This document shows positions 37,788 to 48,594 of a stretch of 64,000 nt of DNA, one piece after another; the first letter of the stretch is position 1, and each line of letters starts with the position of its first letter. The DNA is taken from NCBI GenBank assembly GCA_023819375.1, contig JAMWDI010000005.1, positions 1 to 64,000 of the forward strand. Reading direction: 5' to 3'. The position numbers were made by a program, and so were the translations under genes. The stretch is from Candidatus Omnitrophota bacterium. GTDB taxonomy: Bacteria; Ratteibacteria; UBA8468; B48-G9; JAFGKM01. A model generated the notes under the pieces. That model saw nothing but the letters and a program-made list of their open reading frames with translations. It was not told the origin of the DNA and made no database searches.

Positions 37788-39704
37788 TTAAATCCAAAAG
37801 ATCTGATTTCCTTGTTTCCCTGTGAAAAGATCAATTATAAACCATATACCCGCACAAGTATAAAGTCCAAGAGGTAATCCAAGGAAGAAATATTTAAATT
37901 TATTATAAACTTGAACACCTCCATACTTTAAAATAAGTTTTTTAACAACCCATACGACAAAAATTGAAAACCATAGTTGATCCATAAGCCATACAGGTCC
38001 AATAAGGAAACCAATTGGATGTAGAGGCCACCATAAAAAATTCTGTCTTGCGAAAATTAAAATTCCCATAACAATAAATCCTATTCCTCTGCAGAGCCAC
38101 CCGATTTTATTTGGAGAAGTTGGATTTTTTATAACGTCTGCAGCATACTTATAAGGCGCCTGAGGTCCTCCAATAAAATACCAACTTGTAAGATTGATTC
38201 CCCCATACTTATAAGCAAGATATAATTGCAAAATTAAAGTTGTTATTATGTTTATTAAAAGTGCCAGAAATAAATACCAGAAAAATTTCTTTCTGTCTTT
38301 CTCTGAATTTTCAATTATTTTCAAACTCATTGATCCTGAAGCGAGAGGAAAGGTCCTTAAATCTGCGGCATAGACATAAGTCAAAGCAAGTGCCAGAATA
38401 ACAAAAGGTGTCAAATTTTTTGAACCAAACATAGAGACAATCTGAACAGAAGCGATTGTTGTTGCAACAAGTGTAGGAATGCCCCCTTCACATACAATTC
38501 TTGTCAATGTAATCCAGATAACAAAAGCAAATATTAAAAACAATAAAGCAATATACCAACTCATTCCTGAAATTAAAAGCCAGATGATCATAAATAGACA
38601 ACCAAAAACAATTCCCCAAAAAGATGCTTTATAAGATAATATCTCTTCACTATCATCTACTTTCTTCCCAATTGCACCTCGCCATACATCTTTTAAATGG
38701 TGTCTCCATAAAAATAAACTATACCCAACCATCATTATCATTGCTCCCATCCCCAAATGGGCAAATATTGCTTCTCCTGAACAACCATAAATTCCAACAT
38801 TTTCTGTACTTGCAATTCCTGCAATATTGAAAATTCCTTTTATTACTTTAAAAAATATATTAAAAAACCAGAGTGAAAAGATAACTTCAAGATTAACAAA
38901 ATAAACAAAACCTATAACTGGAAAACTAATTCTAAATGACAATGTTAACGTTCTTCTAAAAATAGGGATACCTTTAACAAGTGTAATTTTAGGGAATGCT
39001 GGAAAATAAAAATTTAATGCATTTATTGTTCCTATTAAAAAGGCAATTGAAAAACCTATCCACATTAATGGATTTTTGAAAAATTTAGGCAATATCCCAT
39101 CTCCTTCTTCTACCATTTCTCTTGGTAATATTGTCAAAGGATAAACAAGTTTTTCCCTCTCTATCCATTGTTTTCTTAAAATTGAAGATATACAGAACAT
39201 AACAAAATATAGAACAAGTATAAAAGGTATCCAGAAACTTAATGGCAAAATCCATACTCTCCATGGTATTGACATTCCTTTTGGTAACCCTTCATAAAAA
39301 TATTTGATCGCTTCCCTATCATTAACAATCAAAAATTTCTTTAAATAGGGGATGATAAGTTTATCCCATTCATTTTCAGGTGAAGCATAATAATATGGTG
39401 CTGAAATTATCGGTAAGATTTGACTCCCAAAACCCATCTCGGTTACAGAAGAAGCAACAAGCATCATACAGTAAATAACAAGCAATTCCCCAGAAGAAAA
39501 GGCAATTTTTCTTTTTATCTTTTTTAAAATTGTATTTACAAAAAATACGAGTATAAAAAATATAAAAATTGCTCCACAAGGCATATGATCGATAGCCATA
39601 TAGGAAGCGTGAACAACATCGGTTGAATAATGGTCAACAAAGGCAACAAGAATTGAAAATAATATACCAGCAATAAAACTTCTTTTTGTAAAAAACCTAT
39701 TCAT
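37788..39704 (-). CDS. Large polytopic membrane protein, OPT-like (DUF6785/6784 type)
   Basis: 638 residues with about 14 hydrophobic segments. [25 protein letters not shown] near the N-terminus, [17 protein letters not shown] in the middle, and [14 protein letters not shown] and [15 protein letters not shown] later resemble an uncharacterised family related to oligopeptide transporters seen in planctomycete-like bacteria (assigned from memory). AAGGAGGA at 39711-39718 sets the start at ATG 39704 rather than 27 bases upstream. It overlaps gatA by 8 bases. The transported substrate is unknown. Confidence 0.7.
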   Translation of the reverse strand: MNRFFTKRSFIAGILFSILVAFVDHYSTDVVHASYMAIDHMPCGAIFIFFILVFFVNTILKKIKRKIAFSSGELLVIYCMMLVASSVTEMGFGSQILPIISAPYYYASPENEWDKLIIPYLKKFLIVNDREAIKYFYEGLPKGMSIPWRVWILPLSFWIPFILVLYFVMFCISSILRKQWIEREKLVYPLTILPREMVEEGDGILPKFFKNPLMWIGFSIAFLIGTINALNFYFPAFPKITLVKGIPIFRRTLTLSFRISFPVIGFVYFVNLEVIFSLWFFNIFFKVIKGIFNIAGIASTENVGIYGCSGEAIFAHLGMGAMIMMVGYSLFLWRHHLKDVWRGAIGKKVDDSEEILSYKASFWGIVFGCLFMIIWLLISGMSWYIALLFLIFAFVIWITLTRIVCEGGIPTLVATTIASVQIVSMFGSKNLTPFVILALALTYVYAADLRTFPLASGSMSLKIIENSEKDRKKFFWYLFLALLINIITTLILQLYLAYKYGGINLTSWYFIGGPQAPYKYAADVIKNPTSPNKIGWLCRGIGFIVMGILIFARQNFLWWPLHPIGFLIGPVWLMDQLWFSIFVVWVVKKLILKYGGVQVYNKFKYFFLGLPLGLYTCAGIWFIIDLFTGKQGNQIFWI

Positions 39705-41145
39705 ATTTTTCCTCCTTAATATTCTTTTCAATTACATATCCAACTTTCAAAATTTCTTCTTCTTTAAAAAAATTACCAATTATCTGAAGCCCTATTGGTA
39801 ATTTATTTAATGAAAACCCAATAGGAATGTTAATTGCAGGCAATCCTGAAAGATTTACATTAACTGTGAAAATATCAGAAAGATACATTTTTAAAGGGTC
39901 ATCTTTTTTCTCACCAATTTTAAAAGGAAGTTCAGGAGTTGTTGGAGTAATTATTACATCAACTTTTTCAAATGCCAATTCAAAATCTTTTTTTATTAAA
40001 GTTCTAACTTTCTGGGCTTTCAAGTAATATGCTTCATAATAACCTGAAGAAAGAACATATGTTCCAAGAATAATTCTTCTCTTAACTTCTTCTCCAAATC
40101 CTTCGCCTCTTGTTTTTGTATACATTTCAAATAAATTTTTATAATTTTTACTTCTATAACCATATTTCACACCATCAAATCTTGCTAAATTTGAACTTGC
40201 TTCTGCTGTGGCTATTATATAGTATGTTGCTATGCCATAAGATGTGTGGGGTAAAGTAATTTCTTCAATTATTGCTCCTTCTTTTTCTAACAATTTTAAT
40301 ACTTTAAAAATTTTTTCTTTAATTTCTCTGTCTATTCCTTCAATAAAGTATTCTTTAGGAACACCTATTTTTAAATTTTTTATTTCTTCTCCAAGATGCT
40401 TTTCATAATCAGGAACTTCAATATTGACGCTTGTTGAATCTTTTTTGTCTTTCCCTGAAATAATTTTAAGTAAGATTGTATTATCTCTAACATTTTTTGT
40501 TATTGGTCCTATCTGATCAAGAGAAGAAGCAAAAGCAACAAGTCCATATCTTGATACTCTACCATAAGTTGGCTTCATACCTACAACCCCACAGAAAGCA
40601 GATGGCTGTCTAATTGAACCTCCAGTATCTGAACCAAGAGAAGCAAAACACAAATTTGAAGCCACCGAAGCAGTAGAACCACCGGAAGAACCACCAGGAA
40701 CTCTATTTAAATCAAAAGGATTTTTTGTTGGGCCAAAAGCAGAATTTTCAGTTGAGGAACCAAAAGCAAATTCATCCATATTTGTTTTTCCAATTATTAT
40801 AGCACCTGCATTTTTTAATCTTTCAATAACAGTTGCATCATAAGGTGGGATAAAATTTTGAAGTATTTTTGAAGCACATGTTGTTGGTATTTCTTTTGTA
40901 CAGATATTATCTTTTATTGAAATTGGTATTCCTTCAAGTTCTCTTAAGTTTTCACTCTTTGCTATCTTTTCATCTACCTTTTTTGCTTGCTCAATTGCTT
41001 TTTCATTTATATATAAATAGGAATGAATTTCTTTATCTTTTTTGTAAATTTCCTCAATTAATGACATAACAACTTCTGATGGCTTAACCTCTTTTTTTTT
41101 ATACAATTCTCTTAATTGCCATATACTTAGTTTTAATGTCTCCAT
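39697..41145 (-). CDS. gatA: Glu-tRNA(Gln)/Asp-tRNA(Asn) amidotransferase subunit A
   Basis: 482 residues. The amidase signature Lys-cisSer-Ser triad is visible: [11 protein letters not shown] (lysine near 77), [20 protein letters not shown] and [18 protein letters not shown] (near 168-183). The C-terminal [13 protein letters not shown] is typical of GatA. It releases ammonia from glutamine for tRNA-dependent amidation. gatB and gatC are not in the window, so the complex is encoded at dispersed loci. The stop lies inside the next gene start. Confidence 0.95.
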   Translation of the reverse strand: METLKLSIWQLRELYKKKEVKPSEVVMSLIEEIYKKDKEIHSYLYINEKAIEQAKKVDEKIAKSENLRELEGIPISIKDNICTKEIPTTCASKILQNFIPPYDATVIERLKNAGAIIIGKTNMDEFAFGSSTENSAFGPTKNPFDLNRVPGGSSGGSTASVASNLCFASLGSDTGGSIRQPSAFCGVVGMKPTYGRVSRYGLVAFASSLDQIGPITKNVRDNTILLKIISGKDKKDSTSVNIEVPDYEKHLGEEIKNLKIGVPKEYFIEGIDREIKEKIFKVLKLLEKEGAIIEEITLPHTSYGIATYYIIATAEASSNLARFDGVKYGYRSKNYKNLFEMYTKTRGEGFGEEVKRRIILGTYVLSSGYYEAYYLKAQKVRTLIKKDFELAFEKVDVIITPTTPELPFKIGEKKDDPLKMYLSDIFTVNVNLSGLPAINIPIGFSLNKLPIGLQIIGNFFKEEEILKVGYVIEKNIKEEKYE

Positions 41146-42399
41146 CTATAAATATTTCCTTGGGTCTGTTATTTTCCCTTCTATACAACTTGCCGCCACT
41201 GTCGCAGGAGATGCAAGATAAATAAAAGCATTCGGATTACCCATTCTTCCTTTAAAATTCCTATTTGCAGTTGATATTACAACTTCTCCATCAGATGGTA
41301 TTCCTTGATGAGTTCCTACACACGGACCACAACCAGGATTTGTAACACAGGCTCCACTCTCAATAAGAATTTCAATGTACCCTCTTTTCAAACACTCAAG
41401 ATAGATTTCTCGTGAACCAGGAGAACATATTAATCTTACACCTTTTTTTATTTTTTTCCCTTTCAGTATTTTTGCTACAATTTCAAAATCACTCAATCTT
41501 CCATTTGTACAAGTCCCTATAAATCCTTGATTTATTTCTATTCCTTCAACTTCGTCTATGTCACAAACATTATCAACCTGATGTGGTTTTGCAACTTGTG
41601 GATTTAAATTGGAAATATCAAGAAAAATCTCTTTCTCATAAATAGCATCTTTATCTGGAAAAACTGGTTCATAATCCTTTATTCTTTTACTCTCAAGATA
41701 TTCTTTTGTTTTTTCATCAAATTCCATTATCCCGCATTTTGCTCCAATTTCTGTTGTTAAATTACATATTGTAAATCTCTCATCCATTGAAATCTCATTT
41801 ATTACGTTTCCTTTGATCTCAACTGATTTATATATTGCTCCTTCAGATGTTAAATTTTTCACCATATATAAAGCAATATCCTTGCCAAAAATACCAAATG
41901 GAATTTTTCCAGTTATTTCAATTTTTATTGTTTCCGGAACTTTAAACCATAAAGAACCTGTCGCAAGAGCAATTGCAAGATCTGTTGAACCAACGCCAGA
42001 AGCAAAACAATTTAAAGCACCATAAGTTGGGGTATGGCTATCTGCACCTAAAATTAGATTTCCTGGTTTAACCTTGCCTCTTTCAGGTAAAAGGATATGG
42101 CAAATTCCTTCTCCTATATCATAAATTTCTATTCTATATTTTTTTGCAAAATCCCTTATTAATTTATGTAACGAAGAAACTCCTTCATTTGGACTTGGAC
42201 TGTTGTGGTCAATTACAAATATAATTTTTTCTGGATCAAAAACTTTATCAATACCAAGATTCTCAAAATTTCTAATAACAAGTGGAGCAGTCCCATCTTG
42301 AGCCATTAAAAAATCAACTTTTGCAAGAACAATATCACCTGCTTTAACATCTCTTTCAGAATGGGAGGCCAAAATTTTTTCAACAATAGTTTTTCCCAT
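41146..42399 (-). CDS. Aconitase/isopropylmalate-dehydratase family, large subunit
   Basis: 417 residues, the HacA/LeuC2 type. Fe-S ligand regions are GFIGTCTNGRLSDFEIVAKI (near 291) and NPGCGPCVGTHQGIP (near 353), and the substrate loop GADSHTPTYGALNCFASGVG (near 118) is intact. The small swivelling subunit is not nearby. The gene follows the DRE-TIM synthase by 2 bases, so the two probably act in sequence: citrate/aconitate, homocitrate or isopropylmalate. If the upstream enzyme is a Re-citrate synthase this would be the aconitase (inference). Confidence 0.88.
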   Translation of the reverse strand: MGKTIVEKILASHSERDVKAGDIVLAKVDFLMAQDGTAPLVIRNFENLGIDKVFDPEKIIFVIDHNSPSPNEGVSSLHKLIRDFAKKYRIEIYDIGEGICHILLPERGKVKPGNLILGADSHTPTYGALNCFASGVGSTDLAIALATGSLWFKVPETIKIEITGKIPFGIFGKDIALYMVKNLTSEGAIYKSVEIKGNVINEISMDERFTICNLTTEIGAKCGIMEFDEKTKEYLESKRIKDYEPVFPDKDAIYEKEIFLDISNLNPQVAKPHQVDNVCDIDEVEGIEINQGFIGTCTNGRLSDFEIVAKILKGKKIKKGVRLICSPGSREIYLECLKRGYIEILIESGACVTNPGCGPCVGTHQGIPSDGEVVISTANRNFKGRMGNPNAFIYLASPATVAASCIEGKITDPRKYL

Positions 42400-42401
42400 T
42401 T

Positions 42402-43631
42402 TTAGGGTGTCATTGTCATTATCAATTTTGCCTCTTCAGGAAAATTATAGATAAAAATTAACTCATCCTCAGTAACTGGTTTTTGTTTATGTACATTTGC
42501 ATACCTTGCGAGTTCAAGAATTTTCCTTGCTTCTTCCTCATCTTTAAATTCAATCTCAAGTTTTCCATAAACATTCCTTAAACCTTTAATTCCACTGTAT
42601 TCACCAAGTATTATCATTCTTCCTGTTTCTACAATTTCTGGTTCTCCTCTTCCAAGTTCTTCAAAATCATATAGTTCATAATTTCTTCTATCTTTTAAAG
42701 CACCATCAACGTGAATACCAGAAGAATGAGCAAAAGCATTTTTACCAACTCCAACTTGATTTATAGGGATTGGAACTTTAAAAGCATAAGAAGCATAGTG
42801 AGCAATTTTCCAAGCCATTTTTAAATTTATATTTTCGTCAAGTTTATATTTTTCCATACCAGCACCATATTTAATAGCAAGAATACAGGAGACTAAATCA
42901 GCATTTCCAGTTCTTTCTCCCATACCATTTATAGTTGTATTTATATAAGCATCAACTCCTGCATCTATTGCTGCTTTTGCTCCTGCCACAGAACAGGCAA
43001 CAGCCATCCCAAGATCATTATGACAATGAAGTTCCACAGGCATCTTTGTGCTTTCAGCAAGTTTATAAACCTTTTCATATATTGTAAAAGGAGTATCATA
43101 TCCAAGTGTATCACAATATCTAATCCTATCCGCTCCTGCTTCCTTTGCAGCCAGAGTAAATTCAATTAAATTTTCTATTTTAGTCCTTGATGCATCTTCA
43201 GCATTTACTCCAACTGTTTCTGCACCAAGTGCTTTTGCTGCCTTCACTGCTTCTACCATTGTCTTGATAACATCTTTGAAACTCATTTTACCTTGAAATT
43301 TACCCATTATCATTTGTTCTGAAGTTGAAATTGAAAGATTAACATGTTTGAGTTTAGGAACATTTTTAAAACCTTCTTCCACATCACTTATAACTGCTCT
43401 CATCCAACCTGAAATTCTTATTGGTTTTAGAAACCCTTTTTCAACAAGAGACATATTTGCATTTAAGTAATTAATTTCATGTTTGGTAACAGGAAATCCT
43501 GCTTCACTTTGAAAAATCCCCATTTGATTTAAATAGATATTAATCATTGTTTTTTCAAGTTTTGCCAATCCAAGATGTGCTGTTTGAACACCATCCCTAT
43601 TTGTTACATCAATGATATAAATTTTATTCAT
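42402..43631 (-). CDS. DRE-TIM acyltransferase: candidate Re-citrate or homocitrate synthase
   Basis: 409 residues of the isopropylmalate/homocitrate synthase superfamily. Metal-binding [12 protein letters not shown] (near 5-16) has V where the family norm has E (RDGEQ). The second metal site is [13 protein letters not shown] (near 200), then [16 protein letters not shown] and [18 protein letters not shown]. The divergent first motif and overall look recall the Re-citrate synthases of anaerobes such as Clostridium kluyveri as I remember them. Homocitrate synthase is the main alternative. There is no C-terminal leucine regulatory domain, arguing against classical LeuA. It shares an ATGA junction with rplM. 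Confidence 0.78.
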   Translation of the reverse strand: MNKIYIIDVTNRDGVQTAHLGLAKLEKTMINIYLNQMGIFQSEAGFPVTKHEINYLNANMSLVEKGFLKPIRISGWMRAVISDVEEGFKNVPKLKHVNLSISTSEQMIMGKFQGKMSFKDVIKTMVEAVKAAKALGAETVGVNAEDASRTKIENLIEFTLAAKEAGADRIRYCDTLGYDTPFTIYEKVYKLAESTKMPVELHCHNDLGMAVACSVAGAKAAIDAGVDAYINTTINGMGERTGNADLVSCILAIKYGAGMEKYKLDENINLKMAWKIAHYASYAFKVPIPINQVGVGKNAFAHSSGIHVDGALKDRRNYELYDFEELGRGEPEIVETGRMIILGEYSGIKGLRNVYGKLEIEFKDEEEARKILELARYANVHKQKPVTEDELIFIYNFPEEAKLIMTMTP

Positions 43632-44074
43632 AATTTTACCTCCTCCAAATTCAATATTTCTGGTTTTTGAGCAATATGGGGATGTTCTGGTCCTCTATAA
43701 ACCTTCAATTTTTTAAGCATTTTTCTTCCCAAAGAATTTTTGGGTAACATCCCCTTTACTGCTAATTTTATAACTGTTTCTGGTTTTCTGCTTAATAAAG
43801 AAGCAAGAGTTTCTTCTTTTAAATGACCAAGATACCCACTATGTTTGTAATAAATTTTATCTTTTAGTTTTTTACCTGTAACCCTAATTTTTTCAGCGTT
43901 AATTACAATAACATAATCTCCTGTATCAACATGAGGTGTATATATTGGTTTATGTTTTCCCATTAAAATTTTTGCCACTTTACTTGCGAGTCTCCCAAGA
44001 ATTTGACCATCTGCATCAATAAGATACCACTTTCTACTAATTTTTTCTTTTTTTGCCATTTGTGTTTTTACCAT
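43628..44074 (-). CDS. rplM: 50S ribosomal protein L13
   Basis: 148 residues from ATG 44074. The L13 core is clear: [60 protein letters not shown] and [22 protein letters not shown] longer frame to 44173 exists, but GGAGG at 44080-44084 and a promoter whose -10 lies at 44150-44145 rule it out. Instead of the usual rpsI, the next gene is the DRE-TIM synthase. Confidence 0.97.
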   Translation of the reverse strand: MVKTQMAKKEKISRKWYLIDADGQILGRLASKVAKILMGKHKPIYTPHVDTGDYVIVINAEKIRVTGKKLKDKIYYKHSGYLGHLKEETLASLLSRKPETVIKLAVKGMLPKNSLGRKMLKKLKVYRGPEHPHIAQKPEILNLEEVKL

Positions 44075-44144
44075 TTTATCCTCCAGAAAATTTCTTACAA
44101 TTAAAAATTTTTGTCTAAAAGTAGATTTCATAAAATTAAGTTTA

Positions 44145-44173
44145 ATTTTAACTGAAAATTTAAGTTTCGTCAA
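44145..44173 (-). promoter_or_regulatory. Sigma-70-like promoter of rplM
   Basis: TTGACG (44173-44168), a 17-base spacer and TAAAAT (44150-44145), each matching five of six consensus positions. The leader would be about 60-65 bases; I see no strong structure in it. Confidence 0.7.
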
Positions 44174-44222
44174 TAAATGAATTTATTTATTTTTAAAAAT
44201 TAGTTGGGTATTATTTTTAAAT

Positions 44223-47144
44223 ATGCAGATTAATCTTTTAAGTAAGAATCAAAAATTTAAAGAAGTTTTAGATTTATTAGAATGTGACAAAAATATAAAC
44301 ATCTTTGGGGGAACTTTGTCTTTTTTTGCGTATCTTATTTCTCAAATATTTAATTTTGTAAGTAAAAATTTGATTATAATCTTACCAGACGAAAAAAAAG
44401 CAGAAACATTTTATGCTGATATTTTAAATTTTATAGACAAAAAGAATGCAAAATTTCTTCCATCTCCTGATTTTAAAGAAGAAATTTCTGAGGCAAATTT
44501 TGAAAGAATAAAAACACTTATAGATATTTCAAATTTAAATGCTAAATTTATTCTTATTTCTTATCCCTCTGGCATTATCAAAAAAATTCCTCAATTTAAT
44601 GAAATAAGAGAAAAAGTAATTTTGGTTGAAAAAAATAAGGAAATAAAAAGAGATTTATTATTAAATTTTCTTTTTTCGTCTGGTTATGAGGAAAAAGAAA
44701 TAGTTGAAATGCCAGGAGAATTTGCAAGGAGAGGTGGAGTAATTGATGTTTTTCCCCTTAACTCACCTTTCCCAATTAGAATAAATTTTGAAGGTAATAA
44801 AATTGAATCAATAAGATATTTTGAAGTTTCTTCACAAAAATCATTTGAAAAAATTGAAAGATTTTTAATTTATCCTTTAAGTGAATATTTTGTTGGAAAA
44901 GAGACATCTGATATTTTCACTGAAATAGGCAAAAATAAAATAATTTTTTTTATAAATCCTGATGAAACAAAATTAGAATATATTGAGTTTATCGGAGAAA
45001 AGAGAAACGATATCAACATTGATAAAATAGAAGAAATTAAAAAAACTTGTGTATTTCTGACAGAAAGAATTTACAGTTTTGCTGAAAAATTTATATCATT
45101 TAAAGTACTTCCAGTTAACGAAAGATTCAAAGTTTTGCCAGATAAGGTATTATGGTTTCAAAATCCTGAAGAGAAAATTTTTTTATTTTATGAAAATACC
45201 TCTGATATTGAAAGATTAAAAACTCATCTAAAAGAAAATGAAATCCTTTATCAGTTTGAAGAAATTGAAGGGAACTTATCAAGTGGATTTTCTCTGCCAG
45301 AAGAGAATTTTACCTTTTTAACCATAAATGAAATATTTTCAAGATATAAACCAAAACATCCACTTTTAAAAAGATATAAAACAGTACCACTTACAAGCTG
45401 GGCTGAAATAAAAGAAGGTGATTATGTTGTTCATGTAAATGAAGGAATTGGTATATTTAGAGGGATAGAGAAAATAAAAATAAATGATAAAGAGGAAGAA
45501 TTTATAATGATTGAATATGAAGGAAAGGATAAAATCTATGTTCCCTTATCACAGATTTCATTAATTCATAAATATGTTGGAAGCAAAGAACCTAAACTTT
45601 CAAAACTTGGAGATAAACTTTGGAAAAAAATCAAAGAGAAAGTTAAAAATTCAATAAGAGATATAGCAAATGAACTTTATAAATTATATACTGAAAGGAA
45701 AAAGGAAAAAGGTTTTAAATTTTTGCCAGATGATGATTTACAAAAAGAATTTGAAGATGATTTTATTTATGAAGAAACAGAAGATCAATTAAAAGCAATA
45801 GAGGAAGTAAAAAAGGATATGACTACAGATAAAATAATGGATAGAATTGTTTGTGGTGATTCTGGTTATGGAAAGACAGAAGTAGCAATGAGAGCAAGTT
45901 TTAAATGTGTTTTAAGTGGGAAACAAGTAGTTGTCCTTGTTCCAACAACTGTTCTTGCTCTTCAACATTATCTAACTTTTAAAGATAGATTTTCAAAATT
46001 TCCTGTAATAATTGAAATGCTTTCACGACTTGTACCAGAAAAAGAACAAAAAGAGATTTTAAAAAGGTTAAAAGAAGGGAAAATTGATATAATAATAGGC
46101 ACACATAGACTTTTACAGAATGATGTTGAATTCAAAGATGTAGGCCTTCTAATAATAGATGAAGAACAAAGATTTGGAGTTTTGCAAAAGGAAAAAATAA
46201 AAACAATCTTTAGAAATATAGATGTTTTAACAATAACTGCAACTCCAATACCAAGAACTTTAAATATGGCTTTAAGTGGAATTATGGATATCTCATTAAT
46301 AGAAACTCCTCCTGTTGGAAGATTATCTGTTATTACATATGTAGGGAAATATAATGAAAATATAGTAAAAGAAGCAATCTTAAAAGAAATGGAAAGGGAT
46401 GGACAGGTTTTTTATTTACACAACTATATTTATGACATCCACAAAGTAAAAGAAAAATTAAAAGTTCTTGTTCCCTCTGCAAGAATTGATATTGCTCATG
46501 GTAGAATGAAACCAGAAGAAATAGCAGATGTCATGAGTAGATTTTCAGAAGGTAAAATTGATGTTCTTGTTGCAACAACAATAGTAGAAAATGGGCTTGA
46601 TTTTCCAAATGCAAATACATTAATAGTAGATAATGCTTTAAAATATGGACTTGCAGATCTTTATCAATTAAGAGGAAGGATTGGAAGATATAAATATCGT
46701 GCTTACGCTTATTTTTTATTTCCCCCAGGTGCTTCTTTAAGTGAAAAAGCAAAAAAAAGATTAAAAGCAATTACTGAATTTACAAATCCAGGAAGTGGTT
46801 ATAAAATTGCTTTAAAGGATCTTGAAATAAGAGGTGCTGGAAACATACTCGGAAAAGAACAACATGGATTTATAGATATGGTTGGATTTAACTTATACTG
46901 TCAATTCTGGAAAGAAATTATGGAAGAAGTCAAAGGCAAAAAAATAGAAGAAAAACCAAGAGAGATTAAAATAAAAATACCGGATAATTATGTAAAATCG
47001 CCTTCTATGAAATTTTATCTCTATAAGGAGATATCAAAAATAAAAAATAAAACAGATGCTGAAAACCTTATAAATGACTTAATCGATAAATTTGGATATA
47101 TACCTGAGGATTTTAAAAATCAAATTTTATCTTTACAACTTTAA
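44223..47144 (+). CDS. mfd: Transcription-repair coupling factor
   Basis: 973 residues, shorter than the usual 1100-1150. The UvrB-like N-terminal region (EMPGEFARRGGVIDVFPLNS near 160-180), the RNA-polymerase-interaction domain (SWAEIKEGDYVVHVNEGIGIF near 393), Walker A GDSGYGKTE (near 544), the DEEQ box and the TRG motif (DLYQLRGRIGRYKYRAYAYF) are all present, as is a C-terminal TRCF domain. It releases stalled RNA polymerase and recruits UvrA. No ribosome binding site is seen before the ATG. Transcription is divergent from rplM. Confidence 0.95.
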   Translation: MQINLLSKNQKFKEVLDLLECDKNINIFGGTLSFFAYLISQIFNFVSKNLIIILPDEKKAETFYADILNFIDKKNAKFLPSPDFKEEISEANFERIKTLIDISNLNAKFILISYPSGIIKKIPQFNEIREKVILVEKNKEIKRDLLLNFLFSSGYEEKEIVEMPGEFARRGGVIDVFPLNSPFPIRINFEGNKIESIRYFEVSSQKSFEKIERFLIYPLSEYFVGKETSDIFTEIGKNKIIFFINPDETKLEYIEFIGEKRNDINIDKIEEIKKTCVFLTERIYSFAEKFISFKVLPVNERFKVLPDKVLWFQNPEEKIFLFYENTSDIERLKTHLKENEILYQFEEIEGNLSSGFSLPEENFTFLTINEIFSRYKPKHPLLKRYKTVPLTSWAEIKEGDYVVHVNEGIGIFRGIEKIKINDKEEEFIMIEYEGKDKIYVPLSQISLIHKYVGSKEPKLSKLGDKLWKKIKEKVKNSIRDIANELYKLYTERKKEKGFKFLPDDDLQKEFEDDFIYEETEDQLKAIEEVKKDMTTDKIMDRIVCGDSGYGKTEVAMRASFKCVLSGKQVVVLVPTTVLALQHYLTFKDRFSKFPVIIEMLSRLVPEKEQKEILKRLKEGKIDIIIGTHRLLQNDVEFKDVGLLIIDEEQRFGVLQKEKIKTIFRNIDVLTITATPIPRTLNMALSGIMDISLIETPPVGRLSVITYVGKYNENIVKEAILKEMERDGQVFYLHNYIYDIHKVKEKLKVLVPSARIDIAHGRMKPEEIADVMSRFSEGKIDVLVATTIVENGLDFPNANTLIVDNALKYGLADLYQLRGRIGRYKYRAYAYFLFPPGASLSEKAKKRLKAITEFTNPGSGYKIALKDLEIRGAGNILGKEQHGFIDMVGFNLYCQFWKEIMEEVKGKKIEEKPREIKIKIPDNYVKSPSMKFYLYKEISKIKNKTDAENLINDLIDKFGYIPEDFKNQILSLQL

Positions 47145-47160
47145 AATTTATAAATTCTCC

Positions 47161-48594
47161 TTACACTTGATATAAATAACTTCTGGGGAAAATATTATCA
47201 AGTCCAAGAATAAGGTGAGGATCAAATATTTTTTTTATTTTGACCATATCAAGAATTCCTTGTTTTCCATACATCATTTCAAGATATTTGTGTTTTAACT
47301 TTCCAATCCCATGTTCTGCAAAACCCGTTCCTCCAAGAGATACTGCTTTTTTAATACACTCTTCGTAAATTCTATAGGCTATTTCTTTTTCTTTTTCATT
47401 TTTAGGGAAAAGATTAAAATGAAGATGACTTTCTCCTATATGTCCAAAAAGAATTGAATATATGTTGGGATTTTCATCCATAATTTTTTTATAAAACCTG
47501 AATAGTTCTTCAAATTTGCTTTCTGGAACTGCTGCATCAATTGCTATTTTGACACTACCAATTTTCTTAAAATAGGAATTCACATTCTCAGGAAGACGGT
47601 GTCTGAAATCAATAAGTTTTTTGTAGTTTAGTAAATCATCTCCAATAACTGTTTCAACAATTTTAATTTCTTCTACAAATTCAACCCATCTTTCCATTTT
47701 TTCTGTATCATTAACTCCTTCAATATATAATGCACAAGTATCTTCTGGTATAAAAGAAAAATCATCTTTTAAAAATAAAAGGGACCTTTTGTCAAAAAAT
47801 TCAAGTGAGTATATTTCAAGTTCATCTTTTTTTTCCTTTATTTTTTTTACAATTTCAGGAATATTTTCTTCATCTTTTAAAAACGTAATCATAATAAATC
47901 TTGGAGGTAATTCTTCAATCAGGGATACTTCAACCTCTGTTATAAACCCTAAGGTCCCTTCAGAACCTATAATTAAATCAATCCCATCCATTCCATTTTT
48001 TGAATAATAACCAGCAGAACATTTAACATCTGGAGTTCTATATGAAGGAAGTGGGATTTTAAATAAACCATAATCTATAAAACCATTTTTTTCAAAAATT
48101 TCACCTCTTTTTATATCTAAAATTTTTCCAGTTGTTAAAACCATTCTTATTCTTTGAACATAATTCCTTGTCGGCCCAAATCTGAAACTATATTCACCAG
48201 AAGCGTTTGTAGCAACATTTCCACCTATAAAAGCAGTTCTTTCTGTTGGAAATGGTGGATAGAAAAGATTTTGTTTTTCTAAAATTTTCAAAAAATCATC
48301 AATTACAACTCCTGCCTGTAATGTGGCTTTCTTTTTGTTCCTGTCAATCTCAATTATTTTGTTTAAATATTCTGCCGAAATTATAACACCATCCAATGGA
48401 ATTCTACCTGCAACAGTTCCTGTTCCTCCACCAGAAATAGTAATTGGAGTTTTTGTTTTTACACAAAAATTAAAAATTTCAAAAACTTCATCTTCATTTT
48501 CTGGAATAAAAACTTTCTCTGCTCTTCCAGATTTAAAGTTTGAAGAATCTTCAAGATAAGAAATTATTTCTTCCTGATTTTCTTTTACTTTCAT
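47161..48594 (-). CDS. FAD-linked oxidase, GlcD / D-lactate dehydrogenase-like
   Basis: 477 residues. The PCMH-type FAD-binding domain shows PITISGGGTGTVAGRIP (near 52), the FIGGNVATNASGEYSFRFG loop and IIGSEGTLGFITEVEVSL. The C-terminal oxidase domain has ILFGHIGESHLHFNLFP (histidines near 390) and GTGFAEHGIGKLKHKYL. Likely substrates are D-lactate or glycolate; no partner Fe-S subunit is adjacent. It follows lpxA by one base at the end of the envelope run. Confidence 0.9.
   Translation of the reverse strand: MKVKENQEEIISYLEDSSNFKSGRAEKVFIPENEDEVFEIFNFCVKTKTPITISGGGTGTVAGRIPLDGVIISAEYLNKIIEIDRNKKKATLQAGVVIDDFLKILEKQNLFYPPFPTERTAFIGGNVATNASGEYSFRFGPTRNYVQRIRMVLTTGKILDIKRGEIFEKNGFIDYGLFKIPLPSYRTPDVKCSAGYYSKNGMDGIDLIIGSEGTLGFITEVEVSLIEELPPRFIMITFLKDEENIPEIVKKIKEKKDELEIYSLEFFDKRSLLFLKDDFSFIPEDTCALYIEGVNDTEKMERWVEFVEEIKIVETVIGDDLLNYKKLIDFRHRLPENVNSYFKKIGSVKIAIDAAVPESKFEELFRFYKKIMDENPNIYSILFGHIGESHLHFNLFPKNEKEKEIAYRIYEECIKKAVSLGGTGFAEHGIGKLKHKYLEMMYGKQGILDMVKIKKIFDPHLILGLDNIFPRSYLYQV

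Noticed and set aside
43628-44173. Longer L13 start at 44173
   Set aside because: A promoter -10 box at 44150-44145 and a GGAGG at 44080-44084 place the start at 44074.
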